Below, one piece after another: positions 9,722 through 20,855 of a DNA stretch of 64,000 bases (its first letter is position 1; each line of letters begins with the position of its first letter). A program made the position numbers and the translations under genes. A model generated the notes under the pieces. That model had not been told where the DNA came from, searched no databases, and was given only the letters and a program-made list of their open reading frames with translations. Source of the DNA: Entoloma clypeatum (lineage: Eukaryota; Basidiomycota; Agaricomycetes; Agaricales; Entolomataceae); assembly GCA_963565915.1 (NCBI GenBank), contig OY751488.1, positions 2,852,001 through 2,916,000 of the forward strand, written 5' to 3'.

Positions 9722-12148
9722 TTTTTTCCCCAACGGGTGACTGCAGCTGAAGGCGATGTGGACAGCCTTGGTTTTAATATATATCAGGTTGTACATTAGG
9801 GACTTGGTAGAAATTTTACCCACGATGTTTTTAGCGTAAACGTTGACTGTAATCTGCGCTGCAATCGTCCCATCCCCGGTCTCGTCTCGTCTCGCATGGC
9901 GCACGCCCATCACTAAGTCAGTCGTTGTCTCACCTCACCCACCACCCATGGCCGCTACCCCCGCCACCAGCTCCACCCCATCCAGTCCCCTTGCCTCTCC
10001 TCCCCCATCACTCTCCTCCGTATACAGTGTGCAAGCCAATCTCCCCGTATCCCTCGAACCCACCACTCGTCTCAATGGTACCAAGGCAGACTGCGTTCCC
10101 ACCGCCCCGTCAAGCCCGCTTCCAGATGTCGACCAGCAGATCCTGGAGGCCCTCAGAAGTAAAGATAGAATATACGTGTTGAAACTGGGAGAGCTCATGG
10201 AAGGCCTAATAAACGATCAACGGTGCGTTTCTTCCCTACATATCTGCGATGTTAGCCCGCCCCCTTTCCGGTCTAACTCTACAAAAGGGATCGAATCAAC
10301 CTGACGCCTTCCACGTCATATCAACGACTGCTGGTGCATCGATGCTCAGCATACTACAAGCTTGTGCCAGAAAACGATCCCACCAGCAAGGGCATCACCG
10401 TATGCCCATCTCCAGAAAGTCGAATGTGAGAGTTGTTCTTTCCATTCTTTTTCTGTGCGCTGATAGTACACCACTAGTCCACCAAAGAGGCTGTGCGAAC
10501 TCGTCCAACTGGAATCGATAGTCCAACCAGCTTTCAAAATAATGCGGCGCTCCCAACATGATCGCAAGCCATACACATACAGGTCTCAATCTCAGACAGG
10601 CTCTGTCGCAGGCGAAGACGCCGATCTCTCCGACGTCGAGCCGTCAGAATCCGGCAGCCTTGGCGGGCGGAGCAATGCAACGGGTGGCAGCGGTAAAAAA
10701 CGGTTAACGATCGAAGAGCGAGAAGCAGCTTATAACGAGGCTCGTTCTCGAATATTCATGGACTTTGAGGAAAAGGAGAAGGAAAAAGAAAGGAACATGA
10801 GTGCAAGCTCATCTTCCGTGAGCCTTGTCTCTGGCTCGGCCTCCACAAGTGGAGGCGGCAGCAGTGTTACAGGGGACTTTGACGAGCTACCCAGTTCACC
10901 CGCGACGGAAAGTGAGTATTCAGCCCCACTTCCCCACAACAAGAAAGGCGCTCGCCAAAATACTGCTTCGTCTCGTCCCTTACGCTCTTCCGCTCCTCCA
11001 TTCCACGGGAATCCACGAAATTCAAGGGCATCCTCGCCGCCCTTCACCTATGCCAATATATACGATCCAACTCAAAATCAGATCTACGATCTCTCCCAAC
11101 ATCCCCAACATCCCGGATACCACCAACCTCAATACCTCTATCCATATCCACCGTCTGGGCCACCGAATCCCTATTATGGCGGTTATCCATACTACCCGCC
11201 CTACAACCCTTATCAGACGCATCATCCCCCTCCCCAACACAGCTCCTCCGATCCATCTACCCCTTCCAGCGGTGAACCTTATCTTCCCCCTTCATATGGA
11301 GCGTATCATCCACATTATGGATGGTCCCATCCTTCGCTACAATCCCCGCCGCAGACACAACATCCCCCTCCTCAACTCCCGCCACACCCTCACAACCCTA
11401 ATCATGCCGGCGTGCCCGCACCGCCACCACACAACTCCCAATACCCACCATATGCGCCACCACCACTGCCACCACCACATGCGTACACCTATCAAATGCC
11501 ATACTACCCTCCTCCGCCGGAGCAACACACGGAACCTCACCTGCCTCATCCCTCCTCGAATATGTACGACGTCCAAAAGATGAACAATAGTGATATGATG
11601 GGAAACCAGGCGAATGCCGCCACCACGCCTACGATGAGTCGGAGTGATATCCCAAGTCTCTTTGGCAATGGTCGGACTTTAAGTAATAGGCATTCGGGTG
11701 GTTTAAATGGTACAGGACATGATGCACTACCCGGTGCGAACCACGACCATTCAGCCTGGGGCTATGGCCCGGGTGTAAGCCAAGGCGGCTATACGCCTGG
11801 ATCTGGAGGAGCAGATACCGTTGGGCCTCGATTGAGTTCTTCGAGAAGGCAATCTGGATCTGGGAACGGTAACAGTAATCGCTCCTCCAACGATGAAGTA
11901 TCGTCGACTGCAGTAGGCAACTCCTCCTTTCGCAGCATTCATGAACTGAAATAACACAACTAGTCATCCTCCACAACCTCGTCCTCCTCACAGCGGACGT
12001 ACACCTCAACGAACTCTTCACACCATCCTCTGCCCCCACGTCCAGACTGGGCTGTTGGTATGAGACCACAGGCTGGCATCAAGACACAGGCTCGACACCA
12101 TGATTATCACAATCCTTACATGATGTCCCCCAATTCACCTTCACGAAG
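8530..12148. repeat. Second (complete-context) copy of the duplicated 3.6 kb segment
   Basis: This is the counterpart of 1-3617. Here the transporter gene has its 5' exons upstream (from 7891) and the R3H-SUZ gene keeps an open frame through to a proper stop at 12681. It is therefore the reliable version for annotation. The boundaries show no target-site duplication or terminal repeat, which argues against a mobile element. Confidence 0.92.
9896..9916 (+). promoter_or_regulatory. Short upstream ORF in the R3H-SUZ leader
   Basis: A six-codon reading frame (MAHAHH, stop TAA) ends 31 bp before the R3H-SUZ start codon. The identical frame is at 1367-1387 in the other copy. If transcription starts upstream of it, it would be scanned first and could damp translation. 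No transcript evidence is available, so this is only a candidate regulatory element. Confidence 0.35.
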
Positions 12149-12681
12149 CGCTAACGGTAATTCGTCTATCAACGCTCCGTCACACACATCCCAGCAACTG
12201 GCGATGGACGTGCTACAATCCTCTACCGATTTCCCCCCTCTGACCTCTATACCTACGGGTCCCGAGAAGCGAACACCCGCGATCTCTGGTGCGTGGGGAC
12301 GAACATCCTCCAATCGTTCAATTCGCACATTAGGTTCAATGCAACCGGGTCCAGTTGTCTCTGCCCACCATCCTAACCACAACAGTAGAGTCAACCAAGG
12401 AATACGACTTAACGAGACAGATGGGGGATTCGAACGCCCCCCGCCCAAAGTACGTACATCGAAACCTCAAGAATTGCGCCGCTTTAACACACTTCATCCT
12501 CCAGTCTGCAGAATTGTTCAACCCGAAGGTTCTCCGGCGACCTACAGGAGCGAAACCTCAGGAAAAAGAGCCCGGGATGGGCGATCTGGTGATAAATGGG
12601 GCCTTTATTGCACAGATTGAGTCAATGACTCTGGCAAGTCAATTTGCAGACAGCCAAGCGGCGGTAACGCCTTGTAATTGA
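9948..12681 (+). CDS. R3H and SUZ domain RNA-binding protein
   Basis: Predicted cytoplasmic RNA-binding protein of the R3HDM1/ARPP21/Encore type, acting on mRNA stability or translation. A Ser/Pro/Thr-rich N-terminus precedes an R3H domain (from DQQILEALRSKD; signature RLLVH then RCSAYYKL), completed across two introns, and then a SUZ motif (TIEEREAAYNEARSRIF). A long Pro/Tyr/His-rich, prion-like stretch follows (for example YYGGYPYYPPYNPYQTHHP). An intron of about 66 nt from 11899 removes the apparent stop near 11954, keeping the frame phase 0 (NDE|SSSTT). A last intron near 12450-12505 leads to the terminal exon ending at TGA 12679-12681. The start ATG (MAATPAT) is the first in frame after a short upstream ORF. 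Confidence 0.85.
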
Positions 12682-12880
12682 ATGCCCATCTGTGTTGACA
12701 CCTATAGTACTTAGTGTTGATGTCTGTCGTTCATTTGTTTTCGAATTACGTTTGTATTTCTCTTGGGCAAAATAGAATATTAATAATTTTGAGAACCTAC
12801 TATGTATAAACCCTTCAATATCTTTGGCTCTTGCCTGTGGTTTGCGTAGCGAGAGCCATTTCAGTCTACCTCCGCCTCCC

Positions 12881-13494
12881 ATGACGACTCCTCGACTGAG
12901 GCACCGGCCAGCAACAGAGGATGAAGATGCATCAGCGTTGAAACTCGGCGCAGGTTTGGATGGCTCCTTTATCGATGATTTCTTGAGCTAAGGGTGCTTT
13001 AGAATTCAATAACGCAGGTTGTCTCTTGATTTCTGAAGTCAAATACTTGCTTGAGAACAGAGACAAGGATGCTCCTGATACACCGTACGTGTCGCATATC
13101 CTTTGCATCGAGAGCTGTCTTTCGACGGAACCTGCTTGTTCAGCGTGTACAACAAGACCCTCGAGTATGTGAAAACCTTCACCAAATTCAATACGACCGA
13201 CTCAGCAAGTGCTGTTCGAGAGTACGTCGCTAAAGTTTTTTTCTGAGCCCGTTTTCAACTGGCGCAAGAACTCTTCGACGAGAACCGGCACTGACCCAGT
13301 TCGAGACAGCACAGATAGCCAATCTGTGCCCTGCCGACGCAGAAGAGGCCAAAAGTGTCATCCCCAGGTAAAATTACCAAGGTCTTCCATGTTGATGAGG
13401 ATTTACTCGTTCTTTTAGTTTGGTGAAGATTGACGACGATCGGTTGCAAGCCTTGCTCGATGAAATCCAAACTATGCGGAAATTCCAGTCATAG
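12881..13494 (+). CDS. RPB4: RNA polymerase II subunit Rpb4
   Basis: This is the Pol II stalk subunit that pairs with Rpb7 and acts in initiation, mRNA export and decay. Splicing five exons gives MTTPRLRHRP..., SEVKYLLENR, VYNKTLEYVKTFTKFNT, LTQFETAQIANLCPADAEEA and LVKIDDDRLQALLDEIQTM, matching the HRDC-like Rpb4 core and ending at TAG 13492-13494. Introns are 47-65 nt; the one before TLRREPAL has donor GTACGT and acceptor GCGCAAG. The protein is about 140 residues, normal for fungal Rpb4 without the extra yeast insert. It converges with PUS1. Confidence 0.92.
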
Positions 13495-13563
13495 ATAGAT
13501 ATATCATACATAGTGTACAAGTAGGTATATTACTACCTAGGAGGTAACTACAAAGTATACTCA

Positions 13564-15647
13564 TCATCCCTCTGCATCAGCCAGGTCCTTCGGTGTCTCG
13601 TCATCATCTTCATCATTCAGCAATTTGGCATCTTTACCATCCAGAGAGAAGCTCGTGGCATTAAATCTCCTCTTTTCCTTGAAAGGATTTTCGCGTCGTT
13701 CGCCTTTTTTAATGACGGCGGAAGCAGGGACTGTGCCTGTTCGATTCAAGTAGAGCAGATCATTTCCTGCGTAGGCATCGACAGAACGTATCCATGCATC
13801 AAACCTACAGAAATTCAATTGACGAGATGTCAAATCAATAAAAAATCAACGCACAGTCCATAACAGTCTTCGACATTTCTCATGTTATCATATATATATC
13901 TTTGCTTGAACGCGTCGATTTCCTCTCGGTGAGCCTCGAAGTTAATGGGTGGTCGATAGTCGGGACTGGAAGGCTCTAGTTTCTCATTAATGACGGCCAT
14001 TCTGTTGTTGTACGAATCAAATATGGGTTCCTCTAAGAGCAGCCCTAATGAGGGCATTTTTGGAATGAATACAGCTTGTGCTCCGTAGAGCTGTTGGGAT
14101 TTCAGGATTATGAGAAAACCGAAGCAATGAAGGGATTTTTTCTAACCTCTTCGATGATGTGTTCTGGCGTGCTTGTTCGGCAAGACAGAACAAGGCCTGA
14201 CATCATTTTGCGCTATTGTGAATGTTGCTGAGTCCTCCAGGGAATTTGATATCTGAATGGACGTACAATCTAGCATGGGGAAAATTAGCTGAATACACCA
14301 GAAAAGGGTGCTTGAGTTACCTGATGCAGCATGAAACTCTGGCCATGGAATAACACACTCATCCATTCCGTTTCTCCATATACTACAGGGTCTGCGGTCT
14401 GCAACATGGAATGGCTCGTCACAGCTTGTACCAAAGATTCAGAAAGTGGCCCTTCTAACCTCAATTTTCTTCATATGCCTTTGATTGCTCCGGTCGCTGA
14501 AGTCACGACCAACTGTGAAGTTGTGGAAGTTATGTGTCCCCTCATATTTGTGGGCAGTCTGTCTCAGTTTCTCCACCAGCGCAGACGGTACCCTCCACCC
14601 GCGTTTACGTGCCAGCTCTTCGTCATGTGATAGGTTCTCTGCACCCTCCCAGAACGAACCGTGGTTTGATACTTCTTCGAAGCTTCTTGGGTCAGGAAGG
14701 CAAGCATTGTGCTGCTTAAGGACACGGTCGAAACCACTTCCTGGCTTGGGAGGCAATAACAGGTATGAGGGGAAATAGTAGGTGTACTTCCGACTATCGC
14801 AAACTCTGAAAGTGTGATTTAGCCAGGGGGAGAAGCAAGTCTATGCACAACGGACAAACGCGCATTGAAAGAATTTTGTACTCGGACCTGAAATCAGGCA
14901 TGAGTTCAAGAAAGAAGACGCTCATATGAAGTGGTTTGCGCACATATCCCCACAAACGTATTTCTGGAGGCAATTCCTCGTTTATGCGCGTGACTATACC
15001 TGGAACGGACGTTATTATCTTGAGCGAGACAAGATTACCCGCGGCATGGACACCAGCGTCTGTCCTGGCAGCCCGGGCGAGACCAATCTGCAGATTATCG
15101 GCTGTCAGGGGGAGTGGGCGTAGTACATGACGTTACTCACTTTTACTGGATCATCCGCGTTATCTTGGGAAACAGCGCCTGCTCGCACCATGGCTTGGAA
15201 AAGAACACCCTCTATGGTCTTTGCATGATCTGGTTGTCTGATAGAGATGTTGAATAATGATGACTCGAGCTCCAGACCGTCTGCGTACATTTGCATTCCG
15301 CTGTATCCTGAGCCGCAGAATCCTATGAGAAGCGCACATTGTCGTTTGGGTAACCGGGGGGATTTCGGATGATCTGGAGACTCTTCCCCTTCGGTTGCTT
15401 CATCGTTGCGAGTCCCGCGACGACGACGTCCGACTTTCTTAACATCTTTCTCTTTTCGTTTTCCAAATTTGGTACCCTTCGTTTTTGCTGTCGGTAATGA
15501 AGCTTCTCCAATATCTCCTTTGCTGGTCGATTCCATTTTATGGTCTTCCAATGGCGGCACGTCCGTTTTGGTTCGTTTAGAATCTGGGATTGTGTTGTCT
15601 CCAGGTTCGTTGGCTCGGGGGTGCTTTGGCATGTTCCAGTGGTCCAT
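13564..15647 (-). CDS. PUS1: tRNA pseudouridine synthase Pus1 (TruA family)
   Basis: Nuclear/mitochondrial enzyme that isomerises uridine to pseudouridine in tRNAs and some snRNAs or mRNAs. Visible features are the N-terminal TruA strand [16 protein letters not shown], the catalytic motif [12 protein letters not shown] with the essential Asp, and the second-half motif [18 protein letters not shown] lysine-rich segment just before the domain ([16 protein letters not shown]) looks like a nuclear localisation signal. The C-terminus is acidic ([12 protein letters not shown]). Start ATG 15647 ([10 protein letters not shown]) was chosen as the first clear methionine; the frame is open a further 200 bp upstream, where a longer form could hide. 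There are at least six introns. Confidence 0.9.
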
Positions 15648-15861
15648 GTCAACGCGGTAAGTATTGCGTGAAGAGTGTCTGTATCCTGACAGTCGGTGGC
15701 GTTGGGAGGCAGAGAGCGCGAAATAGCTGAGATGTAGATCATGCGATTGCCATTGGCGGTTGAGGACAATGATGAATCGACTAGAACATAAAAGTACACG
15801 ATCAATCTGAACTGTGTTTCTATAGTTGAAATTCGGCTTGAAGGAAGGCAAAAACTAGCTA

Positions 15862-17726
15862 TCAGCTACATTTCAGGACTACCTGCTCCTCACAGAAACG
15901 ATAGAGCCCCACGAGGCTGTTGTATAACTTGGTCACATCTTTCCTGGGCTCTGCTACACATCGCAGGCCAAACACCTCGCCCCCAGTCATTTCTTCGAAA
16001 GTCCTGTTCTCTCCACGTCCATTCTTCCACCAGGCATATTGTGCTAGGATTGCACCACCCATACTTCCTGCTTCTTTGGTCGAAGAAACAAACACCTTCA
16101 TTCCAAAAATGTCCTATGTATGGAGAACATATCAACAATTAGATGTGAATTTTATGGATTGGCCGAAAGGACAAACCGCAGCCATTTGTTGAATCGTCAT
16201 GTTTACGGACGATCCACCCGTGGCGACGAGGCGTTGAAGCGGGGGCGAATTCTTTGCCAGGATATCGACGATACGAGACCGGATAGATAACATCTGGGAT
16301 TCCAAGATTGCTCGAGGGTGAGCCGTTGGGGGTATTTCATCGACTGCTGCGGGAATAGCCTTATCTTTGAGAATCTCTGCTCGGAAAAAGTATTGCCCAA
16401 CGACGTTTGGTGGGATAATCTCTGGAAGTGGAAAATATAATCCAAAGTAACCAGAATTTCCGGCCGGAGTGCTCTCCACGAGCTCATTGAAGCGATTCCA
16501 GTCACAAAGAGCGTGTTGGTCACGGACTTGTTCCCGAGCGAGTGCCCCATTTTTGTAGCACAGCATGGCAATTTTTCCAGCAAAGCTGGTAGGATGTGCT
16601 AGTAGATGAGAGCTTGTGAACCTTCTCGGAGGGATGTCAGCAGGAGGTATGGAGAGAAGGAAGGTAGTTGATGTTCCGAGGGATAAGACAGCATCACCGG
16701 GGGCTGCGAGAGCAACAATCGACGCTGGGTTGTCTCCAGTAAATGGTGCGATTATACAATCTAGGGTTGGTCAATCCAATGTAATCCCGGACACAAGAAA
16801 CAAGGAACATACCTGGATTGAAGCCCCACCGTTTTACGAACCATTTATCGATTTTTCCAAGTACTGTGCCTCCAATTACAGGTTCTGGCCCCAGCTTTGT
16901 GCGCAGTTCTGCCCCACCGCACGCGTCCAATAAGCTACCGTTCCATTTGCAGGTGAGCACATCCATGAGATTCATTCCACTGGCATCCGAGACCTCAATG
17001 GGAGCGACGCGACCTAGGAAAATGGAGGAGATGAAAGACGAGATTAAGGAGATTCGGGCTGTGGCATCGTATAAATTGGGATAGAGGCGGCGAATCTGAT
17101 GCCGTGTATAAGGTCAACACCAAATGCAAAATCTAGGAGCAAGTACTTTTGCAATCTGATTACCCGTGAATCGTTCATAGGCTCGACTCCCGCTGAGATC
17201 AGCAAGAACTTGTGACCCGCCTATGGACTCCTCTAACATTTTGCACTCGAGAGTTGTGGAAGAATCTTGCCAGATTGGCGCTGCGGGCAGTGAAAATGCA
17301 TCAGGAGACAGCTGCGATCTGAGAGTCTTGACGGGATCCAGAGATGAGAGGAGGGTTTCAGCTCTTTTCGACCAATAGACCGACCCATGTTGCTGGGGAT
17401 GTAATCAGCGTCGATTGCTGAAAGGTGTATCTTGGGAAACGTACTTGACTTGCACCAGAAATTGCACAGATAGCAGTGAAGTCGACTCCGGTATCTTTCA
17501 TACGGGCCAGCAACAAATCGATCGCTTCCAACCACATTGCCACGGGGGATGTTACCTCACCTTCTGCTGGCCCTCTGACGGCACCATTCGTCGTTCCATA
17601 TACAGGTAGATCATTGTCGAAATGGATGGCGGCCTCGTGGAGGACAGTGTGGTCATCTCGAATGACGATGGCTTTCAATTGTTGGGTGGAAAGGTCGAGC
17701 CCCAAAAAGAGTGGTGTATTCGACAT
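15862..17726 (-). CDS. D-xylulokinase (FGGY carbohydrate kinase)
   Basis: Phosphorylates D-xylulose to D-xylulose 5-phosphate, the entry step of pentoses into the pentose phosphate pathway, in the cytosol. The protein begins [20 protein letters not shown], with the family's first ATP-binding loop. It continues with the xylulokinase-specific [15 protein letters not shown], the Ser/Gln motif [12 protein letters not shown] assembled across an intron, and the C-terminal [16 protein letters not shown] region. About five introns are present. The ATG (17724-17726) is only 33 bp from the start of the divergent TFIP11 gene. No other xylose gene is adjacent. Confidence 0.9.
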
Positions 17727-17759
17727 CAAGTGCCTTATGTAAGTCGATACCTCTCTGCG

Positions 17760-20700
17760 ATGGCCCGCAAAAAGCGATTGCTCGATGACGGCGATTCAGA
17801 CTCGTCTCGTCACTCTGAAGATGACTTTGACTTCAACGACGACCCTTCCGCTCACCGCAAACGAAGACGCACAGATCGGAGGGAGGACGCCCTTTATGGC
17901 GTCTTTGGAGATGACAGCGAGGATGATGCTAGTGGTGCCAATGCCCCACAGAGCTCAAGGGGCCGCGGCTGGGCAAAAGCTCCTGCCTTCGTCTCATCGG
18001 ATAAGAAGGTGGATATTAACTTGGACGTGGACGTGGACGTCGGCGCAGATTCACCCGAAGGCGAGGATGCCGTGGAGATCGAGGATGCTGGGTCTGAAGG
18101 CGAGGACGATCAGTCCCAAACGGACAACGAAAGTTCTGACAATTCTGAGCCATCCAGACCTCCCTCTCCTCGCATCCGCAGTGGCCATGACGGCGACGAA
18201 GAACTCGAACGACCTATAGTGGGTGGCATAGGCATGGGGGCATTTAAGCCAGATGTCGCTGCTCCCTCTCTCTCTTCAAGTGGCATGAGTGGTATCGGGT
18301 CTTCGAAACCATTATCCAGTACACCTTCGGAAGGTAGCCTCGGTCCTGCACCGGAATTGCCTTCAGCGTTCGGCAAAGGCGCGCAGCGCTCGTTTGTTCG
18401 CAACATAAATTCTCCGAAACCCCAGGTTCCACTAAGCGCTGGCGAGATGGCAAACTTTCAGAAAATATCAGGCTCCTTTGGCGCAAAAATGTTGGCCAAG
18501 ATGGGCTGGCAAGTCGGAACCGGATTAGGTCTCACCGGAGAAGGGATTGTTACACCTGTCGAAAGCAAATTGCGTCCACAGAAAATGGGCATCGCTTTCA
18601 AAGGTTTCAAGGAGAAAACAGAGCAGTCTAAAATGGAGGCCCGGCGGCGCGGGGAGGTTGTGAGTGACGATGAAGATATGAAGGCCAAGAAGTTGAGGAA
18701 AAAGGCGAAGGAGCAAGAACAGAAACGGGCAGACGCGTGGAAGAAACCAAAAAAAATCAAGACCAAGCTTGAACATAAAACCTACGAACAAATACTTGCT
18801 GAGGCTGGGCATGAGGTACCTCCTGCCAATATTGGTCAAATAATAGATGCTACTGGAGCTGTGGTAAGTCTCCCATCATCTCCAAGTCAACTAATGGATT
18901 CAACTGAATACCTCGTTTCAAGCCTCGTGAAGTATCCTCGATTACCGATTTATCATTGAATGCTTGGTCTCCTTCAAGCGATTCGACTCGTATACCTGAA
19001 GTCAGATTTAATATCCGTCTTATTGCTGACGCGTGCAAGAGCGATCTTGATGGACTAGCGCGCGAAGCGAAGGTATTGGATGAACGGAAGAAATATGCCA
19101 CCAGCGAAGATACCAAATTACGCAAGAAATTGGCGGACGAAGCAGAGTGTACGTCCTTATTCTTATCGTCGTGTTCTTTGTTTTACTGAGTATTGCACCT
19201 GCTTAGTGATTGAGCGACTGCAGAAAGTCCATCTGGTCGTGCAAGATATCAACGCCAAATCCAAGGACCTTTCTCAGGTCTACGAAATCTCGTTGGAGCC
19301 TTTTTCACCCTTGTTTTATGCCCTGGTTGAGCAGTTCTCACGAGAATTCGAGAGATATCAACTCGATGAGGTGGTTGTCGCAGCAATTGCGCCGTCTGTG
19401 CGTCGGATGGTGGCCAATTGGAGCCCTCTGCAGGATCCAAAAGCTTTTATTTCGACCTTTCGAACGTGGCGACGTGCACTTCGGGTCAACACAAGCGTAG
19501 AGAAGCCACCAGATAACCAATGCGATACCTATGGATCGAGGACTCGACCGAAAACGCCTCCAGAAATGTAATCCCACAATCTTTTACCCTTGAATAATCA
19601 TTGACTGTGCTTCGGATACAGCTTAAAACCGATGACTCCCTTTGAGAGTCTCCTCTGGAATGTTTGGCTGCCCAGAGTGCGGACATGCATCAATAATGAC
19701 TGGTCACCCAATAATCCACAACCCGCAGTCATGCTCTACGAAGCTTGGTCGACTTTCCTTCCGCCCTTCATACGTGATAACCTCTTCGACCAACTGATCT
19801 TACCCAAAGTCCAGAAGGCTATCGCTAATTGGATTCCGAAGAGAAATGATGGTCCATTACAGGCAATCGTGTTTCCTTGGCTACCTCACGTAGGATTGCG
19901 GATGAACGACCTCGTCGGGGATGCACACCGGAAGATCAAGAACTTGTTGAAGGCTTGGCTTGTTGGTGACGATGTACCGGCCGAATTACCAGCTTGGAAA
20001 GATGTACGTCCGTTAATACCGATCGTTGTATCATTCTCACTTTTGTCTTTTTACAGCTGTTCGATACAGGAGAATGGGATTCTATGCTCTTGAAATATAT
20101 TGTCCCAAAATTAGGTTCGACTTTGCGGAACGATTTCCACATCAACCCTCGAGATCAAAGAATGGAACCTCTTGAACGTGTTTTGCAATGGATGGAACTC
20201 ATCCGACCATCTGTTTTCTCCCAGATTCTGGAAACCGGGTTCTTCCCGAAGTGGCTCGATGTCCTCCATCTATGGCTTATCCAGCCCACAGTCAGCTTCG
20301 AGGAGGTTGCCCAATGGTATTCCTTCTGGAAAGGGAGTTTCCCCGAAGCTGTGCAGGACTTAGCAGGCATCAGCCGTGGCTTCACCAGAGGGCTTCAGCT
20401 GATGAACAAAGCAATTGAGCTTGGTCCCGATGCACCATCCCGACTGGCTCGACCTGATTTTGGCGCAGAGCACTCAGCACTTGACGCATCTGTTCGCAAT
20501 GGCACGAAAGACAAATCCGGGGTTGCCAAACTTTCGGCTCGGAGGCACGAAATCACATTTAGATCAATCGTGGAAGAATTTGCGTCCTCCCATAATTTGT
20601 TGTTCATCCCCACAGGCAGAGCCCATGAAGTTTCGAGAATGCCACTCTTCCGAGTGAGCCCGACGGCGGACGGAAAGGGTGGGATATTGGTGTATATCTT

Positions 20701-20785
20701 GGACGATGCAGTCTGGACAGTGGTGGATGGGAAGGAATATGGAGCTATATCTCTCGATGATATGGTTTTGAGGGCGAATACTTGA
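17760..20785 (+). CDS. TFIP11: Spliceosome-disassembly G-patch protein TFIP11/Ntr1
   Basis: Partner of the DEAH helicase Prp43 that releases the intron-lariat spliceosome; nuclear. The N-terminal TIP domain begins MARKKRLLDDGDSDSS with ALYGVFGDDSEDD, followed by a long acidic, Ser-rich region. The G-patch lies at about 18450-18600 (GAKMLAKMGWQVGTGLGLTG, then LRPQKMGIAFKGF), then a Lys-rich coil, then the GCFC-type C-terminal half in four more exons (PLNPR-like PREVS..., NNDWSPNNPQPA, WLPHVGLRMNDL and others), ending at TGA 20783-20785. Four introns interrupt the second half. A full-length family member is expected to have about 850 residues, which fits. Confidence 0.93.
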
Positions 20786-20855
20786 TATCAGATATTGGTA
20801 CATACATAGATATCACTTGGTCACCTGATCAACAAACTTGAAGAGGTCGTCCTGC

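Noticed and set aside
11940..11956. Premature stop in the R3H-SUZ gene
   Set aside because: It lies inside a GT-AG intron of about 66 nt whose removal keeps the frame open into the next coding block.
8530..12148. Transposon-mediated duplication
   Set aside because: No terminal repeats, target-site duplication or mobile-element gene at either edge; the N gap at one edge explains it better.
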